Origin: Stenotrophomonas rhizophila
Lineage (GTDB): Bacteria; Pseudomonadota; Gammaproteobacteria; Xanthomonadales; Xanthomonadaceae
DNA: 64,000 bases
Direction of reading: 5' to 3'
Assembly (NCBI RefSeq): GCF_000661955.1
Contig: NZ_CP007597.1
Location: 4,549,228 to 4,613,227 of the forward strand
This document shows positions 55,902 through 64,000 of this stretch, in pieces. The position numbers were made by a program, and so were the translations under genes. Below the pieces are notes generated by a model. The model saw nothing but the letters and a program-made list of their open reading frames with translations, was not told the origin of the DNA and searched no databases. How positions within the stretch are numbered: position 1 is the stretch's first letter; every line of letters begins with the position of its first letter.

Positions 55902-56651
55902 TCAGCGGAACATCATTGCCGACAGCACGAAGTTGAACATCAGTACCAGCAGCGAGGCGTTGACCACCGCGCGGGTGGTCGCCACCGAGGTGCCTTCGAT
56001 GGTGGGTTCGGCGTGGAAGCCCACGTAGGACGCCACCAGCGCGGAGGTACCGCCGAAAATCGCCGACTTCAGCATTGCCACGCCGAAGTCGTCCCAGAAG
56101 TCCACGCTGTTGCTCAGCGCCGACCAGAACACCCCGTTGTCCAGGCCCAGCACGTGGACCGCTTCGAAGTAGCTGGCGCTGATGGCCAGCGAGCAGAAGA
56201 TGCCGGTGAGCAGGGGCACGGTGAGCACCGCCGCCCAGAAGCGCGGGGCCACCACCTTGGCGATCGGGTCGATGGCCATCAGCTCCAGCGCCTTGATCTG
56301 GTCGGTGGCGCGCATCAGGCCCAGTTCGGCGGCGATCGAGCTGCCGGCGCGGCCGATGAACAGCAGCGCGGTCAGCACCGGCGCCAGTTCGCGGTACAGC
56401 GACAGCCCCAGCAGCGTGGACAGCGCATCGGCGGCGCCGAAGGTGGTCAGCGTGCGGTAGCCCTGCAGGGTCAGCACCAGGCCGACGAAGGCACCGCCCA
56501 CGGCGATGATCGGCAGCGAGCGGGCGCCCACCTTGTAGATCTCGCGGGTGAGCTCGGCCAGGAAATCGGCAGTGGGCAGTGAACCGCGCAGCACCGTCAG
56601 CGAGAACAGGCCGGCGCGGCCCAGCGAGCGGGTGGCGTCAACAAACGGCAT
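55902..56651 (-). CDS. mlaE: MlaE permease of the phospholipid ABC transporter
   Basis: 249 residues from MPFVDAT; longer frames are read-through of mlaF. Five or six membrane segments and the MlaE hallmarks GRAGSSIAAELGLMRATDQI and ELMAIDP. It is the membrane channel of the MlaFEDB complex. It overlaps the mlaF stop (TGATG) and is followed by mlaD after 64 bases. Confidence 0.95.
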   Translation of the reverse strand: MPFVDATRSLGRAGLFSLTVLRGSLPTADFLAELTREIYKVGARSLPIIAVGGAFVGLVLTLQGYRTLTTFGAADALSTLLGLSLYRELAPVLTALLFIGRAGSSIAAELGLMRATDQIKALELMAIDPIAKVVAPRFWAAVLTVPLLTGIFCSLAISASYFEAVHVLGLDNGVFWSALSNSVDFWDDFGVAMLKSAIFGGTSALVASYVGFHAEPTIEGTSVATTRAVVNASLLVLMFNFVLSAMMFR

Positions 56652-57448
56652 CAGGCAACCCTCGCGCGCGGCGCGGCATCGAACGGAATCGGGCCATCGG
56701 GCTGGCCGTGCAGGAACTGGCGCAGCAGCGGGTCCTGGCTGGCGTCCAGGTCGGCCGGGCTGCCCTGGAACACCACGCCGCCATTGGCGATCGCGATCAC
56801 CTGGTCGCAGATCGGCAGGGTCTCGTGCACATGGTGGCTGACGATGATGCTGGTCAGGCCCAGGCTGTGGTTGAGGCGCTGGATCAGGCTCATGATCACC
56901 CCCGAGGCGATCGGGTCCAGCCCGGTCAGCGGCTCGTCGTAGATCATCAGCGGCGGGTCCAGGGCCAGCGCGCGGGCCAGCGCCACGCGCCGGGCCATGC
57001 CGCCGGACAGCTCGCGCGGCCAGGCATCGGCGGCGGCCAGCAGGCCCACCGCGTGCAGCTTCATGTCCACCAGGCGGCGCAGCACCGGGGCCGGCAGGCG
57101 GGTGTGGGTGCGCAGCGGCAGGGCGACGTTCTCGGCCACGGTCAGGTCGGTGAGCAGGCCATTGCCCTGCAGCAGCACGCCCACGCTGCGGCGCATCTCG
57201 CGCAGCGCACTGCTGCGCTCGGGGATCGGCTGGCCGAACAGGGTGATCGTGCCGGCCACCGGGCGCAGTTCGCCGGTCAGCGCCGCCAGCAGGGTGGACT
57301 TGCCGCTGCCCGACGGGCCCAGCACGGCGGTGATGCTGCCGCGCGGCACCTGCAGCGAAACGTCGCGCAGGATGCTGCGACCGCCGCGATCGATACGCAC
57401 GTTGGACAACTGCACCAGCGGGACTTCGGAAGCCGTCATGGACGCCAT
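56651..57448 (-). CDS. mlaF: MlaF ATP-binding protein of the phospholipid ABC transporter
   Basis: 265 residues from an ATG at 57448 (57439 possible). Walker A GPSGSGKST, signature LSGGMARRV, Walker B MIYDEPLTGLDP. It powers retrograde lipid transport that keeps lipopolysaccharide on the outer face. The six mla genes F-E-D-C-B-A run in order on the minus strand, all in this window. Confidence 0.95.
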   Translation of the reverse strand: MASMTASEVPLVQLSNVRIDRGGRSILRDVSLQVPRGSITAVLGPSGSGKSTLLAALTGELRPVAGTITLFGQPIPERSSALREMRRSVGVLLQGNGLLTDLTVAENVALPLRTHTRLPAPVLRRLVDMKLHAVGLLAAADAWPRELSGGMARRVALARALALDPPLMIYDEPLTGLDPIASGVIMSLIQRLNHSLGLTSIIVSHHVHETLPICDQVIAIANGGVVFQGSPADLDASQDPLLRQFLHGQPDGPIPFDAAPRARVA

Positions 57449-57652
57449 TAACAAAATTCCAACGTTGTAAGATCGTGGTGAACGGCTGAACATAACCGAA
57501 CTGGACCGTGCAGTATTGTGGCACGACCCTGGCGCCCGGCCTGCGACGCCGCTCGCAACACACCGTGCCGGTACGCGGCATGCCGGGTTTTTCATGCGGA
57601 TCCGAGCCCGGCCACCCTCGTGATCGCGCGGCCGCTGCGGCACACTGGCGCG

Positions 57653-60600
57653 ATGACTGATGCTGCGTCCGACTTCCGCCTGTACCACTCCAACTCACTC
57701 GACGTGCTGGCTGCGCTGCTGGCCACGGCCGTGCGTGAGCCGGTACCGGGCCAGTCCGTGCTGGTGCCGGAGGTGGTGCTGATCCCGCAGGTCGCGATGC
57801 GGCGCTGGCTGCAGTCCACCCTGGCGGTCGAGTATGGCATTGCCGCCAACCTGGAATTCCTCACCCCGGGCGAGTTCGTCGCCCGCGCGCTCAACGCCAA
57901 CGTGCCGGGTGAGCATGACGACCTCACCGCGGCGGCGCTGCGCTGGAAACTGTATGCCGCGCTGACCGACCCCGCAGTGCTGGCGCAGGCACCCATGCAG
58001 GCGCTGCAGGCCTACCTGTCGGTGGCCGATCCGCTCAAGCCGTGGGCGTTGGCCGGCGAGCTGGCGGCGGTGTACGAGAAGTACCAGGCCTGGCGTCGCG
58101 ACTGGCTGCTGCGCTGGGAGGCCGGGGCCGACGCGCAGGACCCGCAGGCCATCCTGTGGCGGCACATCGCCAGTGGCCACCAGTACCGCGCGCGCCGCAT
58201 CGATGCCTACCTGTCGCGCTTCGAAGGCCCGGGCCGGCCATTGCCGCAGGGCCTGCCGGCGCGGGTGTTCGCCTTTGCCACGCTCAACATCTCCCCCGAC
58301 GTGCTGCGGGTGATGGCCACCCAGGCCCGGGTCGGCACGATGCACTTCTACCTGCCCACGCCCACCCAGGCCTACTGGGGCGACCTGCAGACGCTCGGCG
58401 AGAAGCTGCGCAGCGGCGCGCCGGACCCGTTCGGCGACGCGGCCGGCGAGAACCGCCTGCTGCAGGCCTGGGGCGCGGCCGGCCGCGACTTCATGGCAGT
58501 GCTGGGCAGTTATGAAGTGGTGCATCCGTCGGGCGAGATCGCCGCCTATGACGATCCCGAAGACGATGCGCGCCCGGACATGGACGCCGGCGGACTGTCC
58601 GACAGCCTGCTGCACCGGCTGCAGCGCGACCTGTTCCATCGCCGCGGCCAGCCGGCCGGCGCGCGCCGCGAGGGCCTGCGCCACGACGACCCCAGCCTGC
58701 AGGTGCACGCCTGCCACACCCGCCTGCGCGAGTTGCAGGTGCTGCACGACCAGCTGCGCGCGCTGTTGCAGGACCCGCGCTTCGACCCGCCGCTGCAGGC
58801 CCGCGACATCGCGGTGCTGGCCCCGGACATCGATCCCTACGTGCCTTACCTGGAAGCGGTGTTCGGCGGGCGCAGCGGCGGCGAGGACCATATTCCCTAC
58901 GCGCTGGCCGACACCAGTCCGCTGGCCGGCGAACCGCTGGCCGACGTGTTCGTGCACCTGCTGGGCCTGCCGGTGTCGCGCTTCGGCTTGAACGAAGTAC
59001 TGGACCTGCTGGCCAGCGCGCCGCTGGCCGAGGCCGCCGGTCTGGATGCGGCCGCCTTTGATCGCCTGCACGACTGGCTGCAGGCCGCCGGCGCGCGCTG
59101 GGGCCTGGATGCCCAGCACCGCCACCAGCACCAGGCCCCGCGCGACGATGCCTTCACCTGGCAGTTCGCGCTGGACCGGCTGCTGCTCGGTCATGCCAGT
59201 GGCAGCGACGGCGATATCGCCGGGGTGGCGCCCTGGCCGGAACTGGAAGGCAGCGCGCTCGACGCGCTGGATCGCCTGCTGGGCCTGCTGCGGGTGCTGG
59301 CCCGCTACCAGCGCGTGCTGGGCGAGGCGATGCCGCCGGCGCACTGGCGCCAGCGCCTGCTGGCGTTGCTGGATGCGCTGCTGCCGATTCCCCCGCAGGC
59401 GGCCAGCAGCCAGCGTGCGCTGGAGCGCCTGCGCAAGCTGATCAACGAATTCGCCCGCGACGCCCACCAGGCCGAGTTCCAGGGCGAGGTGGCCCCGGAA
59501 GTGGTGCGCGCGCACTTCGCCGGCGTGCTGGCCGAAGCGGACACCCGCGCGCCGCTGCTCACCGGCGGGATCAGTTTCGGCCGCATGGTGCCAATGCGCC
59601 TGCTGCCGTTCCGGGTGATCTGCGTGCTGGGCCTCAACGACGGCGATTTCCCGCGCCGCGATCCGGCTGCCGGGCTGAACCAGCTCACCGCCGAACTGGG
59701 CACGGACAAGCGCCGCTACGGCGACCGCTCGCTGCGCGAGGACGACCGCTTTCTGTTCCTTCAGCTGTTTGCCTCGGCGCAGGACGTGTTCTACCTGAGC
59801 TACCTGGGCGCCGATCCGCGCGATGGAAGCGTGCGCGAACCCTCGGTGCTGGTCAGTGAGCTGATCGATGCGGCGGCCGAGTACCACCAGGTGCCGGCCA
59901 CCGCTGCCCGCCAGCTCACCGTGCGCCACGCGCTGCAGCCGTTCGCGCCGGCCGCGTTCGGCGGCGGCGACGAGCCGCGCCGCTTCAGCTATCGCCAGCA
60001 GTGGCATCCGGCCGCGGGATCGCTGGGCGGGCGGCGGCGCCCGCTGGGCGCGTGGTTCGACCAGCCGTTGCCGCCGGCCGACACGCTGCCGGGCGAGACC
60101 GAACTCAGCCTGGATGCGCTGCGCCGCTTCCTGACCGATCCGGCCAGCCAGTTCCTGTCGCAACGGCTGGGCCTGCGCCTGCCCGAAGACCTGGCCGACG
60201 CCGACGACGTGGAGCCGCTGGTGATGGCCGCGCGCGGCACCGACACCCTGCGGCTGCAGCAGGCGGTGATCGACGCCACCCTGGGCCAGGACCAGGCGCC
60301 GCTGTATCCGCGGCTGCGCGCACGTGCGCTGCTGCCGTCCGGTGCGTTGGGCGAGCGCCAGTTCGAGGTGCTGCAGGGACAGACCCGGCCCTACGCGCAG
60401 GCGTTGGCGCAGTGGCAGGCCGGCAGCGTGGCCGACAGCCGCCGGCATGAGGTCGTCATCGATGGCGTGCGCCTGCACGGGCGCATCAACGACGTGCATG
60501 CGCAGGGCATCGTGCGCCTGCGCCCGGGGCCGCTCAACGGCCGCGCCGCGATCCGCAACGGCCTGGACTGGCTGCTGGCCAACGCCGCCGGCGACACGCT

Positions 60601-61000
60601 GCCGCTGGTGCAGTTCCACGACAGTGGCGAGGATGGCCTGGGCCCGCATGTGCTGCCGCCGCTGCCGCCCGAACAGGCGCAGCAGGTGCTGCGGCGGCTG
60701 CTGCAGCTGCGCAACGAGGGGCTGCGCGCGCCGCTCTTGTATGCGCCGTCCACCGGTTGGGCGCTGTATACCGCCCTGCCAGCCAAGCGCGAGGCCGAGG
60801 GCCGCGCCCGGTGGTACGGCAGTGACCGCAGCTGGGCCGAATCCAGCGGTGCCGGCTACCAGCTTGCGCTGCGCGGCCACGATCCCTTCGCCAGCGCCGA
60901 CAGTTACCGGCAGCTGCTGCACAACAGCTTCGTGGTGTTCACCGCGGTGCGCGAAGGCCGGGTGTTTGCCGGCTTCGACGAACAAGGCGCCGCGCGATGA
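57653..61000 (+). CDS. recC: Exodeoxyribonuclease V gamma subunit RecC
   Basis: 1115 residues from MTDAASD at 57653. The inactive helicase/nuclease fold is recognised by PEVVLIPQVAMRRWLQ near the N-terminus, CHTRLRELQVLHDQL, and FRVICVLGLNDGDFPR later on. In RecBCD, RecC splits the duplex and reads Chi. The stop overlaps the recB start (ATGA). It begins about 200 bases from the divergent mlaF, so both promoters lie between. Confidence 0.95.
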   Translation: MTDAASDFRLYHSNSLDVLAALLATAVREPVPGQSVLVPEVVLIPQVAMRRWLQSTLAVEYGIAANLEFLTPGEFVARALNANVPGEHDDLTAAALRWKLYAALTDPAVLAQAPMQALQAYLSVADPLKPWALAGELAAVYEKYQAWRRDWLLRWEAGADAQDPQAILWRHIASGHQYRARRIDAYLSRFEGPGRPLPQGLPARVFAFATLNISPDVLRVMATQARVGTMHFYLPTPTQAYWGDLQTLGEKLRSGAPDPFGDAAGENRLLQAWGAAGRDFMAVLGSYEVVHPSGEIAAYDDPEDDARPDMDAGGLSDSLLHRLQRDLFHRRGQPAGARREGLRHDDPSLQVHACHTRLRELQVLHDQLRALLQDPRFDPPLQARDIAVLAPDIDPYVPYLEAVFGGRSGGEDHIPYALADTSPLAGEPLADVFVHLLGLPVSRFGLNEVLDLLASAPLAEAAGLDAAAFDRLHDWLQAAGARWGLDAQHRHQHQAPRDDAFTWQFALDRLLLGHASGSDGDIAGVAPWPELEGSALDALDRLLGLLRVLARYQRVLGEAMPPAHWRQRLLALLDALLPIPPQAASSQRALERLRKLINEFARDAHQAEFQGEVAPEVVRAHFAGVLAEADTRAPLLTGGISFGRMVPMRLLPFRVICVLGLNDGDFPRRDPAAGLNQLTAELGTDKRRYGDRSLREDDRFLFLQLFASAQDVFYLSYLGADPRDGSVREPSVLVSELIDAAAEYHQVPATAARQLTVRHALQPFAPAAFGGGDEPRRFSYRQQWHPAAGSLGGRRRPLGAWFDQPLPPADTLPGETELSLDALRRFLTDPASQFLSQRLGLRLPEDLADADDVEPLVMAARGTDTLRLQQAVIDATLGQDQAPLYPRLRARALLPSGALGERQFEVLQGQTRPYAQALAQWQAGSVADSRRHEVVIDGVRLHGRINDVHAQGIVRLRPGPLNGRAAIRNGLDWLLANAAGDTLPLVQFHDSGEDGLGPHVLPPLPPEQAQQVLRRLLQLRNEGLRAPLLYAPSTGWALYTALPAKREAEGRARWYGSDRSWAESSGAGYQLALRGHDPFASADSYRQLLHNSFVVFTAVREGRVFAGFDEQGAAR

Positions 61001-64000
61001 CCGCTCCCGACCTGCTTCATGACCCCTACCTGGCGCTGCCGCTGGACGGCGTGCGCCTGATCGAGGCCAGTGCCGGCACCGGCAAGACCTTCACCCTGGC
61101 CACCCTGTTCACCCGGCTGGTGGTGGAAAAAGGCTGGCGCATCGGCCAGATCCTGGCGGTGACCTTCACCGACGCGGCCACCCAGGAACTGCGCAAGCGC
61201 ATCCGCGAACGCCTGGCCCTGGCCGCGCAGCTGGTGGAACGCGCGCCGAGCGAGGATGACAGCCCGGAGGTGGTGCTGACCCGCTGGATCCTGCAGCGCC
61301 AGCTGGCGTTGGGCGAGGAAACCCCGGCCGCGCTGGCGCGCCGGCTGCAGACCGCCGCCGATGAAATCGACCTGGCCTCCATCTTCACCATCCATGGCTT
61401 CTGCACCCGGGTGCTGCGCGAGCATGCGCTGGAAAGCGGCCACACCTTCGACCCGCCCGCGCTGCTGCCCAGCGAACGCGCGCTGCACGACGAACTGGCC
61501 GCCGACCTGTGGCGGGTCCACGCCAACGATGCGGCCACCGTCGATGCGCTGACCCGCCTGTGGTCGTCGCCGGAGGCGCTGGCCGGCGACCTGGCCACGC
61601 TGATCAAGCCGTTGCCGTTGTTGCCGCCGGTGCCCGCTGTGGAGAACGAGGATCCGCGCCCGGCGCATGCGCTGGCCGCGCGCCAGTTCGCCGAGGCCTA
61701 CCGCCAGCACGGCGATACTTTCATGGGCGAGGTCTGTGCCGCGGTCGATAGCAAGGTGCTCAATGGCACCAGCTACAAGCTGGCCTGGCTGGAGCCGCTG
61801 AGCGTGCAGCTGCACCGCTGGGCGGGCGCGGACGATCCAGGCGCGCCGCTGGACGCCGACCCGGAGCGGTTGCGCCGGCTGACCCCCGAAGAACTCAGCG
61901 CGCGCACCAACAAGGCGCACGCCGGCAAGGCGCCGCACTCGCCGCTGCAGCACGCGCTGGCGCTGTACCTGGCTGCCACCGATGCGCTGGCGCAGTGGCA
62001 GCGCGGCCAGGCCATCGCCTTCCTGCACGCCCTGCGCGACCAGGCCCGTGCACGCCTGGCCGAGCTCAAGCGGATCGGCCGCGTACAGACCTATGACGAC
62101 CTGATCGATGGCGTTGCCGACGCGCTCGACGGGCCGCATCGCGCCGTGCTGGTGCAACAGCTGCGCGCGCAGTACGCGATCGCGCTGGTGGACGAATTCC
62201 AGGACACCGATGACCGCCAGTGGAGCATCTTCCAGCGCGTGTTCGGCGATTCGGAGGAAACCCGCGCGGCAGGCCTGGCCCCGGCCCTGTTCCTGATCGG
62301 CGACCCGAAGCAGGCCATTTACGGGTTCCGCGGCGGCGACATCCACACTTACCTCAAGGCCAAGCACCAGGCCGATCCCGCGCCGCCGCTGGACCGCAAC
62401 TTCCGCTCCCGACCGGCCGTGCTGCAGGCCATCCAGGCGCTGTATGCCAACGCCGGCGACACCGCCTTCCTGGAAGCAGACATCCGCTTCGAGCCGGTGC
62501 ACCCGGGCAGCACCCGGCTGGATACCGACTTCCTGCGCGACGGCACGCCGGCGCCCGGCCTGACCCTGCGCCTGCTGGACAACCCCGAGGGCGGCGCGCT
62601 CAAGGCCGATGCCTCGCGGCAACAGGCCAGCGATGCCTGCGTGGCGGCCATCCACCAGTTGCTCAGCGAGGCCCGCCAGGGCCGCGCGCTGCTGCGCGGG
62701 CAGCCGTTGCAGCCCGGCGACATCGCCGTGCTGGTGCGCTCGCACAAGGAAGCCACGCGCATCCAGCAGGCGTTGAGCGCGGTGGGCATTCCGGCTGTCG
62801 CCGCCGGCAAGCAGAGCCTGTATGCCACGGCCGAGGCGCAGGACCTGCGCGTGCTGTTGCTGGCCCTGCTGCAGCCGGCCGACGAAGGCCGCCTGCGCGC
62901 GGCGTTGTCCACCGTGCTGCTGGGCGAAGATGCCGCCGCCATCGATGCGCTGGAACGCGAGGGCGACGCACAGCGCAGCTTTCAGGTTCGCCTGCTGCTG
63001 TGGCGCGAACGCTGGCAGCGCGGTGGTCCGTTCGCGGTGATCGCCGACCTGTGCGCCGAGCACGCCGAGCGCCTGCTCGGCCTGATCGACGGCGAACGCC
63101 GCCTCACCAACTACCTGCAGCTGGGCGAACTGCTGCAGCAGGCCGCCGCGCAGACGCTGGGCATGCACGGCCTGCTGGACTGGTTGCAGGTGCAGATGGC
63201 CCACGCCGACCAGAATGACGAGGCGCAGCTGCTGCGGCTGGAGTCGGACGCACGCCGGGTGCAGATCATCACCCTGCACAAGAGCAAGGGCCTGGAGTAT
63301 CCGCTGGTGTTCCTGCCGTTCGTGGGCATCGGCGGCAGCGCGCCCAATACCGACACCCAGTGCACCGTGCACGCCAACGGCCGCCGCGAGCTGCACTGGA
63401 AGCTGGACAAGGACGAGGCCTGGAGCGCGGCCAGCACGCGCAGCGCGCAGGAACAGGAGGCCGAAGACGCGCGCCTGTTGTACGTCGGCCTGACCCGCGC
63501 CGAGCACGCGCTGTGGATCGCCGCAGGCGATCTGGCCGGCGCCGCGAAAACCCGGCTGGCCCCGATGCTGTCCGACCTGGAGGCGCTGCGCGCGCATCCG
63601 GACATTGCCGTGATCCAGGCCGCGCTGGAACCGCGCCCGGCGCAGCTGGCCAGCGAACGCGACGGCGACCTGCCAGCGGTGCGCGCGCTGACCCGGCGCA
63701 TCCCGCACGACTGGTGGGTGTACAGCTTCACCCAGCTGGCGCATGCCGATGCCGGCCACGACACCGATGCGGCCGCCACCGAAGTGCCGGCGCCCGCCGC
63801 CGACGAACCCAGCGGCGAGGATCTCACCCTGGACACCACGCAGGCTGTGCCGCTCCGCGACGACGAGGTCGACCCCCGCTTCATGGGCAGCCGCTTCGGC
63901 AACGTGCTGCACGACGCGCTGGAGAACACCGACTTCGCGCGCTGGGCGCACTGGCAGGCCGGGCAACCGGCGCCGGATGACGAGGCGGACGTGCTGCGCA
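60997..64000 (+). CDS. recB: Exodeoxyribonuclease V beta subunit RecB (partial, cut by window end)
   Basis: Runs 1001 codons and off the right edge; only the 3' end is missing. Walker A ASAGTGKT at residues 24-31, AVTFTDAATQELRKRI, the UvrD-type motif LVDEFQDTD near residue 400, and HKSKGLEYPLVFLPF near 763 are intact. RecB is the 3'-5' helicase with the nuclease domain, which would be beyond the window. recD presumably follows. Confidence 0.96.
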   Translation, partial: MTAPDLLHDPYLALPLDGVRLIEASAGTGKTFTLATLFTRLVVEKGWRIGQILAVTFTDAATQELRKRIRERLALAAQLVERAPSEDDSPEVVLTRWILQRQLALGEETPAALARRLQTAADEIDLASIFTIHGFCTRVLREHALESGHTFDPPALLPSERALHDELAADLWRVHANDAATVDALTRLWSSPEALAGDLATLIKPLPLLPPVPAVENEDPRPAHALAARQFAEAYRQHGDTFMGEVCAAVDSKVLNGTSYKLAWLEPLSVQLHRWAGADDPGAPLDADPERLRRLTPEELSARTNKAHAGKAPHSPLQHALALYLAATDALAQWQRGQAIAFLHALRDQARARLAELKRIGRVQTYDDLIDGVADALDGPHRAVLVQQLRAQYAIALVDEFQDTDDRQWSIFQRVFGDSEETRAAGLAPALFLIGDPKQAIYGFRGGDIHTYLKAKHQADPAPPLDRNFRSRPAVLQAIQALYANAGDTAFLEADIRFEPVHPGSTRLDTDFLRDGTPAPGLTLRLLDNPEGGALKADASRQQASDACVAAIHQLLSEARQGRALLRGQPLQPGDIAVLVRSHKEATRIQQALSAVGIPAVAAGKQSLYATAEAQDLRVLLLALLQPADEGRLRAALSTVLLGEDAAAIDALEREGDAQRSFQVRLLLWRERWQRGGPFAVIADLCAEHAERLLGLIDGERRLTNYLQLGELLQQAAAQTLGMHGLLDWLQVQMAHADQNDEAQLLRLESDARRVQIITLHKSKGLEYPLVFLPFVGIGGSAPNTDTQCTVHANGRRELHWKLDKDEAWSAASTRSAQEQEAEDARLLYVGLTRAEHALWIAAGDLAGAAKTRLAPMLSDLEALRAHPDIAVIQAALEPRPAQLASERDGDLPAVRALTRRIPHDWWVYSFTQLAHADAGHDTDAAATEVPAPAADEPSGEDLTLDTTQAVPLRDDEVDPRFMGSRFGNVLHDALENTDFARWAHWQAGQPAPDDEADVLR

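Noticed and set aside
57695..60985. 1096-residue open frame on the minus strand opposite recC
   Set aside because: A G+C-driven mirror frame of recC; the recC frame has family motifs and the mirror has none, only His/Gln/Arg/Ala-rich low-complexity sequence.
60904..63966. 1020-residue open frame on the minus strand opposite recB
   Set aside because: Mirror frame; recB motifs are on the plus strand.

Overview
The window is a chromosomal replication-origin region of a high-G+C gammaproteobacterium of the Xanthomonadaceae, most likely Stenotrophomonas. Three things support this. First, the order recC-recB / mla / ... / rpmH-rnpA-yidC divergent from dnaA-dnaN-recF-gyrB, with a tonB-exbB-exbD1-exbD2 operon near gyrB and pdxJ further downstream. 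Second, the presence of many GTAG-headed palindromes of the SMAG/REP type known from S. maltophilia. Third, the style of the encoded proteins. No tRNA, rRNA, CRISPR array or complete insertion sequence was recognised.

Region 1-8.7 kb (minus strand) is an accessory block, visibly poorer in G+C than its neighbours, and the most unusual part of the window. It looks like two tandem cassettes of an undescribed ribosomally synthesised peptide system. Each cassette starts with a tiny gene that has a strong ribosome binding site (43 and 46 codons). A hairpin follows, then a HEAT-repeat protein, then a cupin-like protein sharing an HDHNF motif, then export genes. Cassette 1 has a YIP1-family membrane protein and a MacA/MacB-type tripartite exporter; cassette 2 has an ABC ATPase with a permease running off the window edge. 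Many genes overlap by 4-10 bases, so translational coupling is likely. The peptide function is inference.

Region 9-19 kb holds housekeeping genes on the minus strand: a PA0069-type radical SAM protein, pdxJ, a small membrane protein, cardiolipin synthase, a palindrome-rich gene-free stretch, the Ton energising operon, a secreted TPR protein, an M48 lipoprotein protease and a CPBP membrane protease.

Region 19-33 kb is the origin: gyrB, recF, dnaN and dnaA leftwards; rpmH, rnpA, yidC, a multidomain lipoprotein and mnmE rightwards. Five parS-like sites lie between the end of recF and dnaN, and DnaA-box clusters lie on both sides of dnaN and upstream of dnaA.

Region 33-52 kb is a mixed set of metabolic, membrane and regulatory genes separated by REP palindromes: a RhuM remnant, a glycerophosphodiesterase, a rhomboid protease, a TerC protein behind a yybP-ykoY manganese riboswitch, RlmI, a dipeptidase, an amino-acid permease, an aldo/keto reductase and a quinone oxidoreductase each divergent from a LysR regulator, a nitroreductase, a GST and RmuC. 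Region 52-64 kb carries glutathione peroxidase, the complete mlaFEDCB-mlaA lipid-transport operon, and recC plus most of recB.
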